Positions 47,972 through 56,752 of a DNA stretch of 64,000 bases are shown one piece after another. How positions within the stretch are numbered: position 1 is the first letter of the stretch; every line of letters begins with the position of its first letter. The notes under the pieces are model-generated. The model was not told the origin of the DNA and did not search any database. It worked only from the letters and a program-made list of their open reading frames with translations. Source of the stretch: Litchfieldia alkalitelluris (GTDB lineage Bacteria > Bacillota > Bacilli > Bacillales > Bacillaceae_L); assembly GCF_002019645.1 (NCBI RefSeq), contig NZ_KV917374.1, forward strand, positions 1,205,452-1,269,451, given 5' to 3'. The translations under genes were made by a program, and so were the position numbers.

Positions 47972-49369
47972 ATGGCTAAGAAAATGCCTGAAATCGGTGA
48001 TTACAAATATGGATTTGCTGATAAAGATGTCTCTATTTTCCGTTCTGAACGTGGATTAACAAAGGAAATCGTAGAACAAATTTCACGTATGAAGGAAGAG
48101 CCACAATGGATGCTTGACTTCCGTTTAAAGTCTTTAGAACATTTCTATAAAATGCCAATGCCACAATGGGGTGGCGATCTTCAAAGTTTAAACTTTGATG
48201 AAATCACTTATTATGTTAAACCATCAGAAAAATCTCAGAAATCATGGGATGAAGTACCAGAAGAAATTAAAGCTACATTTGATAAATTGGGGATTCCAGA
48301 AGCTGAGCAGAAATATCTTGCGGGTGTTTCTGCTCAATATGAATCAGAAGTTGTTTACCACAATATGCGGGAAGATCTTGAAAACCTGGGCATCGTTTTC
48401 AAAGATACTGGTACTGCCCTAAAAGAAAATGAAGAGATCTTTAGAAAGCACTTTGCAACTGTTATCCCACCAACAGATAACAAGTTCTCTGCATTGAACT
48501 CGGCAGTATGGTCAGGTGGATCATTCATCTATGTACCACCTGGTATTAAGGTAGATACACCACTTCAAGCGTATTTCCGTATTAACTCAGAAAACATGGG
48601 TCAATTTGAGCGTACACTTATCATTGTTGATGAAGGCGCACATGTACACTATGTTGAAGGCTGTACTGCACCAGTTTATACAACTAACTCACTACACAGT
48701 GCAGTTGTTGAAATTGCAATTAAAAAAGGTGCTTATTGCCGTTACACAACGATTCAAAACTGGGCGAACAATGTATTTAACCTTGTTACAAAGCGTGCAG
48801 TTTGTGAAGAAAATGCAACAATGGAATGGATTGATGGAAACATCGGTTCAAAACTAACAATGAAGTATCCAGCAGTTATCTTAAAAGGTGAAGGCGCTCG
48901 TGGTATGACACTTTCGATTGCAATTGCAGGTAAAGGCCAGCATCAGGATGCTGGAGCTAAAATGATTCACTTAGCGCCAAATACATCTTCTACAATCGTT
49001 TCTAAATCAATCTCTAAACACGGTGGTAAAGTAACATACCGTGGGATTGTACATTTTGGACGTAAAGCAGATGGAGCGCGTGCTAATATCGAGTGTGATA
49101 CACTAATCATGGATAATCAATCAACTTCTGATACAATTCCTTATAACGAAATCTTTAATGACAACATTTCATTAGAGCATGAAGCTAAGGTATCAAAAGT
49201 ATCTGAAGAGCAATTGTTCTATCTAATGAGCCGTGGTATTTCTGAGCAAGAAGCTACAGAAATGATCGTAATGGGCTTCATTGAGCCATTTACAAAAGAA
49301 CTACCAATGGAATATGCAGTAGAAATGAACCGTCTGATCAAGTTTGAGATGGAAGGTTCTATCGGGTAA
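47972..49369 (+). CDS. sufB: Fe-S assembly scaffold protein SufB
   Basis: A 465-residue beta-helix scaffold. The conserved core regions [28 protein letters not shown] (with the Cys that takes sulfur), and [18 protein letters not shown] are present. It holds the nascent cluster with SufD and SufC. Last gene of the operon; GGAGGG precedes the ATG, and a strong terminator follows. Confidence 0.96.
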   Translation: MAKKMPEIGDYKYGFADKDVSIFRSERGLTKEIVEQISRMKEEPQWMLDFRLKSLEHFYKMPMPQWGGDLQSLNFDEITYYVKPSEKSQKSWDEVPEEIKATFDKLGIPEAEQKYLAGVSAQYESEVVYHNMREDLENLGIVFKDTGTALKENEEIFRKHFATVIPPTDNKFSALNSAVWSGGSFIYVPPGIKVDTPLQAYFRINSENMGQFERTLIIVDEGAHVHYVEGCTAPVYTTNSLHSAVVEIAIKKGAYCRYTTIQNWANNVFNLVTKRAVCEENATMEWIDGNIGSKLTMKYPAVILKGEGARGMTLSIAIAGKGQHQDAGAKMIHLAPNTSSTIVSKSISKHGGKVTYRGIVHFGRKADGARANIECDTLIMDNQSTSDTIPYNEIFNDNISLEHEAKVSKVSEEQLFYLMSRGISEQEATEMIVMGFIEPFTKELPMEYAVEMNRLIKFEMEGSIG

Positions 49370-49374
49370 TAATA

Positions 49375-49410
49375 AAAAACCTTGATGTAGTAGGTTACAT
49401 CAAGGTTTTT
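49375..49410 (+). terminator. Terminator of the suf operon
   Basis: AAAAACCTTGATGTA / TACATCAAGGTTTTT form a perfect 15-bp stem with a 6-base loop and a T run. Confidence 0.93.
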
Positions 49411-49825
49411 TTTATAAAGATTTTTAGTCGTGCCGATTTTTTGCCGACTTTGGCTTTTAGTGTAAGAGGCGAACTTCGTCTTCTTCTATTAGTACGGTAA
49501 TACTGGTATCACACTCTATTCAAGTAATAAGTTAACCCTCATACAGTTTATGCTTCATTAACACCCCAATTATTATTAAGGTGAATTTTCATCATATTAG
49601 TTATGTATCCTTTAATTAATGCTGCTTGCGTAAACTTTGTTTCTGGTGAAAGCAAAGTGGATTGTCATTTTTTCTTCTAAAACGTAAAATAAAATACCGA
49701 AAGAACAGTGTTCTTTATTTTAAAACTAGGTCAAAAATCATCAATCTTTTAAAAAAAAGCATGCATTCATAATAGTGCAATTGCTAAACAATTGCATAAT
49801 AGCTTTATAAAAAAAGTTGAAAGGA
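49411..49825. other. Gene-free region before the cupin pseudogene
   Basis: No convincing reading frame on either strand. A weak copy of the short dispersed motif (GCGTAAACTTTGTTTCTGG) lies near 49628. The rest is AT-rich sequence with no assigned signal. Confidence 0.5.
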
Positions 49826-50379
49826 TTGATCTTATTTAATCCTTACCGATATCATTATCGTTACCATTTTACTGCACCAAGCTATAACTTTAGTAGACAG
49901 CCTGCTTAGTGGACTATTCCTAATCAAACAAAATATTACGATCATCGCTCTTCCAACGGTGGGGGAAGTAATTCGTTAAAGGACTATGGAACAAAACCAT
50001 TTGTCTTGAATATTGATCAGACAACAAGCAAAATCGTACCGCTATATGGACAGCAACACATTTACAAACCACTTTAATGAGTATTGATGTTGGCAGTGAT
50101 ATCGGATTGGTAATGCATCTAGATGTTGATCAATTTTTACGAAGTGAGCAAGGACAAGGACTTGTTCAAATGGGTCAAAGTAAAAATAATTTTACATTTG
50201 AAAGAAGTGTATCAGATGATTATGCGATATTTACACCAGCTGGGACGTGGCATAATTTAACTAACACAGTTAATATTCCGTTAAAACTTTACTCGATATA
50301 TGCTCCTCCTAACCATCGATTTGGGACTGTCCACGCAACAAAAGAAGTTGCTTTAGCTGCAGAAAATCATAGTTATTAA
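49826..50379 (+). pseudogene. Cupin-domain protein (mannose-6-phosphate isomerase-like) gene, broken
   Basis: The first part (TTG 49826 onward) is an aromatic, His/Tyr-rich N-terminus (RYHYRYHFTAPSYNFSRQPA), interrupted by TAG 49907-49909, then resuming with QTKYYDHRSSNG...LKDYGTKPFVLNID. Near 50020-50030 a frameshift moves to RTAIWTATHLQTTLM and the complete cupin barrel: MSIDVGSDIGLVMHLDVDQF, EQGQGLVQMG and IFTPAGTWHNLTNT, ending at 50379. So one nonsense mutation and one indel separate the pieces. The C-terminal barrel alone has an ATG (50077) but no evident ribosome binding site. Intact homologues are common in Bacillaceae; function unknown. Confidence 0.75.
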
Positions 50380-50548
50380 ATGGAATTTGGTGACAAATCA
50401 AAAAAGAGACTGTCCTTAGGGTACCCTACAAACAACTGTCGGTAGGGTGCTAATTTGGTTGACAATTATAATACCAAAAGTAATGTTATTTCTATGTAAA
50501 CATTACTATATCAACCATAATTGCTAATTGAGTAACCAGTGATAGAAA

Positions 50549-50736
50549 AATAAGGGGAGATTTTACCGCTAGATGCAGATTAAAGTCTGATTTTGGGAAA
50601 ATAGAGGGAGTTTTTTCCTCTATTTAACAAAAAGATATCTATTTTCACGTTTTTGGAGTAAATAAGAGCAATTTCTCCCTCTATGTTTGCTATTTTCAGT
50701 GGTATTAAATAATTAAGGGAAATTTTTACCTCTAAA
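50549..50736 (+). repeat. Composite four-hairpin repeat, array 3
   Basis: Imperfect palindromes lie at 50549-50571, 50598-50626, 50660-50685 and 50711-50736, with centre spacings of about 52, 61 and 50. The second is AATAGAGGGAG / CTCTATTT in outline. Spacers match those of arrays 1 (same direction) and 2 (inverted). It sits in the 586-base gap between two pseudogenes; the rest of that gap shows only the hairpin at 50852. Confidence 0.8.
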
Positions 50737-50851
50737 AATCTCAAATAGCAGTAAACTAAACCTAGTTTCATTGTTTAAGAATGTAAAAGTCTGACCAACT
50801 ATTCGGCCAAAAGATACTTTAGTTGGAACAAGACAATACAGTTAACAAAGA

Positions 50852-50881
50852 AAAACGCTTGGATATTTATCTAAGCGTTTT
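50852..50881 (+). terminator. Terminator-like stem-loop
   Basis: AAAACGCTT / AAGCGTTTT with further pairing GGAT/ATCT; short T tract. No intact gene immediately upstream. Confidence 0.5.
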
Positions 50882-50965
50882 GCGTGTACATGTGTCAAAA
50901 TGGTTTTTATTTATGATGCGAAACCATATGCTATTTGGTGTGCGTTTTGACGTTTTCTCCATAGT

Positions 50966-52203
50966 AAGTTTACACGTAATATTGTTGTATTAAAGGATAG
51001 CAAGGGGAATCTCGGTATTGGAGAGATGCCTGGAGGAGAAGGAATTCGCCAGACCCTTGAAGACTCAAAATCAATTGTTATAGGTGCTTCGATTGGTAAC
51101 TACAACAATATTTTAAATAAAGTAAGAAAAAAGTTCGCAGACCGAGATGCTGATGGACGTGGTCTACAAACATTTGATTTGAGAATTACCATTCATGCAG
51201 TGACGGCACTTGAGGCGGCACTTTTGGATTTACTAGGTAAACATTTAAATGTCCCAGTTGCTGCATTATTAGGTGAAGGTCAGCAGCGTGATAAAGTAAA
51301 AACATTAGGCTATCTCCTCTATATAGGTGATCGCAACAAAACAGACCTCCCTTATTATAGTAATGAAAATGCTGAAGATGAGTGGCTTCGAATTCGTCAT
51401 GAAGAAGCATTAACACCAGAATCTGTTGTCGTCTGGCAGAAGCAGCTCAAAAACGTTATGGATTTAAAGATTTTAAGCTAAAAGGTGGAGTGCTTGAAGG
51501 AAAAGAAGAAATCAAAGCAATTAAGGCTTTAGCTGAGCGCTTCCATGATTCTCGTATCACACTTAGATCCAAACGGTGCTTGGTCTCTTGCTGAAGCAGT
51601 TGAGTTGTGTAAAGATCTCCATGGTGTCTTAGCTTATGCTGAAGATCCTTGTGGGGCAGAGAATGGATATTCGGGTCGTGAAATCATAGCAGAATTCCGA
51701 CGACAAACAGGGCTTCCAACTGCAACAAATATGATTGAACAGACTGGCGTCAAATGGGGCATACTGTTTCATTGCAATCGGTAGATATTCCATTAGCTGA
51801 TCCACATTTTTGGACGATGCAAGGCTCAGTTCGTGTCCCACAAATGTGTAATGAATCGGGACTAACATGGGGATCGCACTCAAATAACCATTTTGACATT
51901 TCTCTTGCAATGTTTACTCATGTAGCAGCTGCTGCACCAGGTGAAATTACAGCAATTGATACCCATTGGATTTGGCAGGAAGATACAGAACGTTTAACAA
52001 AGGAACCTATGAAAATTGTGGACGGTCATATAGCTATTCCTGATAAACCAGGGTTAGGAATTGAAGTCGATATGGATCAAATTTTAAAAGCACATGATTT
52101 ATATAACAATATGGGATTAGGTTCTCGTGATGATGCTGTTGCGATGCAATATTTAATTCCAAATCGGATTTTTAATAATAAAAAGCCATGTCTTGTAAGA
52201 TAA
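50966..52203 (+). pseudogene. gudD: Glucarate dehydratase-like (enolase superfamily) gene with three frameshifts
   Basis: From [15 protein letters not shown] (50966) the sequence follows glucarate dehydratase closely. Three single-base changes break it: a deletion near 51429 (before [20 protein letters not shown]), an insertion near 51562 (before [13 protein letters not shown]), and a deletion near 51737 (before [12 protein letters not shown]). The final frame runs through [20 protein letters not shown] and [14 protein letters not shown] to TAA at 52201-52203. The catalytic FKLKGG and metal-ligand regions are recognisable. The first 30 or so N-terminal residues are missing or degraded upstream. 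An intact enzyme would dehydrate D-glucarate. No other glucarate genes adjoin it. Confidence 0.85.
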
Positions 52204-52212
52204 AAAACATGC

Positions 52213-52247
52213 AAAAAACTACTCATATTCTGTGGGGAGTTTTTTTT
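52213..52247 (+). terminator. Terminator after the gudD pseudogene
   Basis: AAAAAACT / AGTTTTTT flank a short stem, ending in eight T residues. Confidence 0.65.
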
Positions 52248-52302
52248 GATATTTCAAGATTGATGATTGTTTTTACAACGTTTATGATATTTATAAATGG
52301 AT

Positions 52303-52325
52303 GTTTTCGTAAACTTTGTTGCTTT
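52303..52325 (+). repeat. Short dispersed motif, copy 2
   Basis: GTTTTCGTAAACTTTGTTGC with flanks, 22 of 23 identical to 13063-13085. It ends at the yunF ribosome binding site, so it is part of the yunF leader. Confidence 0.6.
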
Positions 52326-52338
52326 GGAGGTGTTGTTA

Positions 52339-53184
52339 GTGATTTATATCGGTTTAACTGGGTGGGGAGATCATGATGACCTATATACAGCAGGTATTAA
52401 ATCAGGAGAAAAGTTAAAGGAATATGCTGGACATTTTCCAATTGTAGAAGTCGACTCTTCCTTTTATGCCATACAACCAATAAAAAATAGTGAAAAATGG
52501 GTGACAGACACTCCAGGTTCTTTTCAGTTTATTATCAAAGCATACCAAGGGATGACTCTGCATTTGAGGGGAGAGATTCCCTTTGAGACTAGAGAAAAGA
52601 TGTTTAGGGCTTTTCGTGAATCTCTAAAACCATATCTTAACCACTCTAAACTTGCAACTGTTTTGTTTCAGTTTCCACCTTGGTTTGAATGTAAAAAAGA
52701 AAATGTTGAATATTTAAGATGGTGCCGAGAACAAATGGCAGATTTACCAGTTTCACTGGAATTCCGTCATCAATCATGGTTCACATCAAAATATAAAGAA
52801 AGAACATTAGCCTTTATGGAAAGTGAGAATTGGATTCATAGTATTTGTGATGAGCCACAGGCTGGAGCAGGTTCAGTTCCAACTGTCATACATCCTACTA
52901 CAGGTGATAAAACGATCGTGCGGTTTCATGGTCGTAATATTCACGGCTGGAATCGTCCAAATGAGGGGAATTGGAGGGAAGTCAGATATTTATACAACTA
53001 CAATGAACATGAACTTCTTCAATGGGTAAATCACCTAAATGAGCTTAAAAAAAAAACTGACCATATTTATGTATTATTTAATAATAATTCAGGTGGAGAT
53101 GCTGCAAATAACGCAAAGCATTTAATGGAGTTGTTAAAGGTTGACTATGATGACTTAGCGCCACGCCAGTTGAATTTATTTTAA
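52339..53184 (+). CDS. yunF: DUF72-family protein YunF
   Basis: A 281-residue TIM-barrel-like protein of the DUF72/YecE family: YIGLTGWGDHD at the N-terminus, VEVDSSFYA, FQFPPWF and SLEFRHQSWF in order, and RFHGRN near residue 195. GTG 52339 follows GGAGGTG by seven bases. The family is widespread but its activity is not established. It lies next to yunE and yunD in B. subtilis; here the beta-glucoside operon separates them. Confidence 0.85.
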   Translation: MIYIGLTGWGDHDDLYTAGIKSGEKLKEYAGHFPIVEVDSSFYAIQPIKNSEKWVTDTPGSFQFIIKAYQGMTLHLRGEIPFETREKMFRAFRESLKPYLNHSKLATVLFQFPPWFECKKENVEYLRWCREQMADLPVSLEFRHQSWFTSKYKERTLAFMESENWIHSICDEPQAGAGSVPTVIHPTTGDKTIVRFHGRNIHGWNRPNEGNWREVRYLYNYNEHELLQWVNHLNELKKKTDHIYVLFNNNSGGDAANNAKHLMELLKVDYDDLAPRQLNLF

Positions 53185-53331
53185 ACCTTATTATCGTTGC
53201 ATTTTTTCTACTTTTGTTAAATTAACCAACAATCAGTTGTGTATTTTCTACTGCTCATAATGATAGACTTATTGTTAAAATCTTTTACTATACAGCAAAA
53301 CGTTGTTACTGTGTGGTGGAGATACCATTTT

Positions 53332-53344
53332 GGAAACCGGTTTA
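53332..53344. promoter_or_regulatory. LacI-type operator 1 (upstream)
   Basis: GGAAACCGGTTTA contains the perfect palindrome AAACCGGTTT with a central CpG. It lies about 43 bases upstream of the -35 box, suited to looping with the downstream sites. Confidence 0.65.
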
Positions 53345-53374
53345 TAAAATTTTAGTTTTTTTATAAAAAAGTAG

Positions 53375-53403
53375 TTGATTTATCTTTTGGTAGGGGTTAC
53401 AAT
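53375..53403 (+). promoter_or_regulatory. Promoter of the beta-glucoside operon
   Basis: TTGATT (53375-53380), 17-base spacer, TACAAT (53398-53403). Three LacI-type operators surround it. The 308-base gap 53185-53492 holds no gene. Confidence 0.65.
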
Positions 53404-53411
53404 TTGGTTAA

Positions 53412-53424
53412 GAAAACGGTTTCC
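53412..53424. promoter_or_regulatory. LacI/CcpA-type operator 2
   Basis: GAAAACGGTTTCC lies just downstream of the -10 box. It fits both the local LacI-type sites and a catabolite-responsive element (GAAAACGNTTTC core), so CcpA may also act here. Confidence 0.65.
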
Positions 53425-53447
53425 GTATTATTTTTTTAACAAAAAAG

Positions 53448-53460
53448 GAAATCGGTTTCT
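53448..53460. promoter_or_regulatory. LacI-type operator 3
   Basis: GAAATCGGTTTCT is 36 bases, centre to centre, from operator 2, in the leader of the binding-protein gene. Confidence 0.65.
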
Positions 53461-53492
53461 ATAAATTAAATTTAAGTAGGGGGAAAATAAAG

Positions 53493-54791
53493 ATGAAGAG
53501 TTATAAAAAATGGCTAGCTTCAGGTATGGCAGCTGCATTAGCGTTCTCACTTGTTGCATGTAGTAGCGGTGGCGGCAATGAAGGCGCTTCTGAAGGCGGC
53601 GAAAAAGCTGAAACTGTTGAATTGAATTTCTGGGCATTCGGATCTACTGGCTATGAAGATCTAATTAAGGAATATGAAGCGCAAAATCCAAATGTAACAG
53701 TAAAATTCAGATCTGCTGAAACGGCAGAACATCATGATGCGCTATTTACAGCTTTATCGGCTGGAAGCGGTGCACCTGACATTGCAATGCTAGAGGTTGA
53801 CCAACTTGACCGTTTTAAAGCAGCTCAAGATCGTTTTTCAAACTTATATGATTTAGGAGCAAAGGATGTTCAAGATCAATATCTTGACTGGAAATGGAAT
53901 GCTGGAGAAACAGCTAGTGGAGATTTCCTAATCGGTATGCCAACTGATATCGGTCCTAAAGGATTATATTACCGTACAGATGTATTTGAAGCAGCTGGAT
54001 TACCAACTGACCCAGCAGAAGTTTCAGCTTTAATCAATTCTCCAGAAGCATTTAAAGAAGCTGGAATTCAAGTGAAAGAAAAAACTGGAAAACCATTTGT
54101 AGATAGTATTGAAATGGCTTTCAGAGCAAAATTAGACCCTGCGGTTGAAACATACTTAAACCCAGAAGGTGAATTAATTATTGAAGAACCAGGAAGTGCA
54201 GTTAAGGAAGCATGGGATTACGCAGTTGAATTACACCAAGCTGGTGTAGTAGGTAAATTTGATATGTGGACTCCTGAGTGGGCTAGTGCTGTTAACACAG
54301 GTGAATTTGCTGCTGAGTTAGGCGCTGGTTGGTTAAAAGGTTGGATGGAAGGTAATGCTCCTGATGCTTCTGGATTATTCCGTGTAGCAACATTACCTAC
54401 TGAGTTTGCTGCTAACTGGGGTGGTTCTTACATCGCGGTACCAAGTGAAACAGAACATCCACAAGAAGCTTATGATTTAATCGAATGGTTAGTATCACCA
54501 GAAAATCAATTAAAATCATTCCAAAGTCATGGATTATTCCCATCAGCTCCATCAGTATATGAAATGCCTGAATTCACTGCAAACGAAGATGAGTTCTTCG
54601 GTGGACAAGTAACATCAGCTGTGTTCGCTCAAGCTGCTCAAGATATCGAAGGTGCAGTATTTAAAGGTGAAAAGTATTTCCCAGTTCACCAACAAATTCT
54701 TGATGGACTTAAAAACGTTGTGAATGGTGGAGACCCTGAAGAAGAGTGGGAAGCTGCTGTTAAACGTGCAAAAGACTTAGTAAGTCGTTAA
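53493..54791 (+). CDS. Sugar ABC transporter substrate-binding lipoprotein (family 1)
   Basis: A 432-residue extracellular solute-binding protein. The N-terminus has a signal helix and lipobox SLVAC (acylated C23) followed by a Gly/Ser-rich linker. The two-lobed domain carries LNFWAFGSTGYEDLIKEYEA and MPTDIGPKGLYYRTDVFEAAG. Downstream permeases and a GH1 beta-glucosidase suggest a beta-glucoside or cello-oligosaccharide ligand; this is inferred from context. TAGGGGG precedes the ATG. A large hairpin follows the gene, perhaps to favour its expression over the permeases. Confidence 0.88.
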   Translation: MKSYKKWLASGMAAALAFSLVACSSGGGNEGASEGGEKAETVELNFWAFGSTGYEDLIKEYEAQNPNVTVKFRSAETAEHHDALFTALSAGSGAPDIAMLEVDQLDRFKAAQDRFSNLYDLGAKDVQDQYLDWKWNAGETASGDFLIGMPTDIGPKGLYYRTDVFEAAGLPTDPAEVSALINSPEAFKEAGIQVKEKTGKPFVDSIEMAFRAKLDPAVETYLNPEGELIIEEPGSAVKEAWDYAVELHQAGVVGKFDMWTPEWASAVNTGEFAAELGAGWLKGWMEGNAPDASGLFRVATLPTEFAANWGGSYIAVPSETEHPQEAYDLIEWLVSPENQLKSFQSHGLFPSAPSVYEMPEFTANEDEFFGGQVTSAVFAQAAQDIEGAVFKGEKYFPVHQQILDGLKNVVNGGDPEEEWEAAVKRAKDLVSR

Positions 54792-54820
54792 TTATTTTTT
54801 TGAAAACTAATTTTTACCTT

Positions 54821-54854
54821 AGTAAGGTGTCCTTACCTTAAGGGACACCTTACT
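54821..54854 (+). other. Intercistronic stem-loop after the binding-protein gene
   Basis: AGTAAGGTGTCC / GGACACCTTACT form a perfect 12-bp stem with a 10-base loop and extended partial pairing (ACCT/AGGT). No T run follows, so it is not a terminator; it probably stabilises the upstream mRNA end. Confidence 0.75.
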
Positions 54855-54884
54855 CTAGGTTTTGAAGAAGGACGGGGAGTGAAA

Positions 54885-55817
54885 ATGGCATCAGCGAAAA
54901 TTTCTAGCAACAAGAAGTCAATGTCTGAAGAAAAAAAAGATATGATTTCAGGTTATTTATATATAGCGCCTTTCTTTATTATCTTTGCTGTAATTGGCCT
55001 TTATCCAGCATTATTTAGTATGTTTCTTGCATTCCAAAAATGGAATGGATTGGCTCCAATGGAGTTCGTAGGATTACACAATTTTAAAATTGTATTAATG
55101 GATCCACTTTTTTGGAAATCCTTATATAACACAATTATTATCGCATTAATGGGTACTGCCCCACAATTAGTCATAGGGATTATCCTTGCATTTCTATTAA
55201 ACCTATCGTTTCTTCGTTTTAGAAATTTCTTCCGAGTTACGATCTTCATGCCTTATATTACGTCAATGGTTGCAGTAGCCCTTATTTTTAGTGTGTTGTT
55301 TAGTAATCATGAATCATCACTTGCTAACTACACCTTAGGGTTATTCGGATTTGATCCAGTGAACTGGGGAGCGTCTGAATGGGGTACTAAAATTGCTATA
55401 TCTGTAATGGTATTTTGGCGATGGGTTGGATATAATACCATCATTTATCTTGCTGGAATTCAGAGTATCTCAAATGACCTTTACGAAGCGGCAACAATTG
55501 ATGGAGCTAATAAATTCCAACAACTTATCCATATCACGATGCCACTATTAAAACCATTTATTATTTTAACTGTGTTCTTCTCAACTGTTGGATCTTTACA
55601 GTTATTTGCAGAACCAACCGTATTCTTAGGAGCATCAGCTTTTACAAGAGATGAAGCGATGACAGTTGTAATGTACTTATACCGAGATGCATTTAAATTA
55701 CAATCATTTGGTACTGCCTCTGCCACAGCAGTTATTTTATTAGTGATTATTATCTTATTCTCTGCTATTAATACGTTAGCGACATCAGGTTTTGGCAGAA
55801 AGAAGAAAGGAGCATAA
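54885..55817 (+). CDS. Sugar ABC transporter permease (MalF/UgpA type)
   Basis: A 310-residue permease with six transmembrane helices; the N-terminus is cytoplasmic and hydrophilic. The EAA loop reads DLYEAATIDGANKFQQLIHITMP (about residues 203-225). GGGGAG lies five to six bases before ATG 54885. It pairs with the next gene as the membrane channel. No ATPase gene is in the operon, so a shared MsmX-type ATPase from elsewhere would be needed. Confidence 0.9.
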   Translation: MASAKISSNKKSMSEEKKDMISGYLYIAPFFIIFAVIGLYPALFSMFLAFQKWNGLAPMEFVGLHNFKIVLMDPLFWKSLYNTIIIALMGTAPQLVIGIILAFLLNLSFLRFRNFFRVTIFMPYITSMVAVALIFSVLFSNHESSLANYTLGLFGFDPVNWGASEWGTKIAISVMVFWRWVGYNTIIYLAGIQSISNDLYEAATIDGANKFQQLIHITMPLLKPFIILTVFFSTVGSLQLFAEPTVFLGASAFTRDEAMTVVMYLYRDAFKLQSFGTASATAVILLVIIILFSAINTLATSGFGRKKKGA

Positions 55818-55819
55818 TA

Positions 55820-56662
55820 ATGAGTCAGCAAGCAGGATCAAAAAAGTTTTCACCAGGTAGAATATTTATTTATTTGTTTCTTTCATTAGCATCTCTATTA
55901 TCATTATTCCCATTTTACTGGATGTTTGTCATGGCGACACGTCCTAGTGCTGCTTACAACTCAATTCCACCAACAATAACACCTGGAAATCTCTTAGTAG
56001 ATAATTTTCAAAAGGTGTTAGGGGCTATTGATTTCTTCAGAGCAATGGGAAACACTGTTATTCTTTGTATATCCGTAACACTTGTTGTGTTAATCATTAG
56101 TTCATTGGCTGGATATGCATTTGCAAAATTTAAGTTTCCTGGAAAAAATGGATTATTCATAGCAATCCTACTAACGATGGTTATACCACCGCAATTAGGT
56201 TTAATACCACAATATTATTTAATTGCAGAGGCTGGATTACTAGACACGTTACAAGGGGTAGCTGTTCTATTTTTCTTAAATCCACTTGGAATCTTCCTTA
56301 TGAGACAATATGTAAGTAATTCTGTCCCAGATGAATTGATAGAAGCAGCTAAATTAGATGGCTGTTCTAATTTTAGAATTTATCGCAGTATTGCATTACC
56401 TATTATTTTACCAGCATTCGCTACGCTAGGAATTATCGTTTTCACAGCTGTTTGGGGAGAATTCTTATGGCAGTTTACGATTTTACGTGATCCAGAAATG
56501 TATACTATTCAGGTTGCATTAGCAACACTAAGTAATACTTTCAATATAGACTTTGGAATGATCATGTCTGGTGTGTTCTGGGCAACGGTTCCATTAATCA
56601 TCATATTCCTACTATTTAATAGATTATTTATCTCTAGTATTACTGAAGGTGCTGTTAAATAA
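55820..56662 (+). CDS. Sugar ABC transporter permease (MalG/UgpE type)
   Basis: A 280-residue permease with six transmembrane helices and the EAA loop ELIEAAKLDGCSNFRIYRSI (about residues 172-191). It starts two bases after the upstream permease's stop, indicating coupled translation. Partner of the MalF-type subunit. Confidence 0.9.
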   Translation: MSQQAGSKKFSPGRIFIYLFLSLASLLSLFPFYWMFVMATRPSAAYNSIPPTITPGNLLVDNFQKVLGAIDFFRAMGNTVILCISVTLVVLIISSLAGYAFAKFKFPGKNGLFIAILLTMVIPPQLGLIPQYYLIAEAGLLDTLQGVAVLFFLNPLGIFLMRQYVSNSVPDELIEAAKLDGCSNFRIYRSIALPIILPAFATLGIIVFTAVWGEFLWQFTILRDPEMYTIQVALATLSNTFNIDFGMIMSGVFWATVPLIIIFLLFNRLFISSITEGAVK

Positions 56663-56752
56663 GTAAAACAACATTTCAGATGTTCTTTACTTATTCATAG
56701 AATCTTAGTAATCTTACAGTAGATAAAACTATAAAGGATGTGGGGGATCACA

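Noticed and set aside
50077-50379. Separate intact cupin gene starting at ATG 50077
   Set aside because: The conserved N-terminal part is present upstream in another frame and no ribosome binding site precedes this ATG, so it is the 3' part of a broken gene.
50401-50456. TACCCTAC / GTAGGGTG inverted repeat near 50420-50453 as a terminator
   Set aside because: No T tract follows and the nearby gene is a pseudogene; left unassigned.
53428-53637. 69-codon minus-strand frame at the start of the binding-protein gene
   Set aside because: Antisense to a clear signal-peptide-encoding region and overlapping operator 3; no supporting signals.
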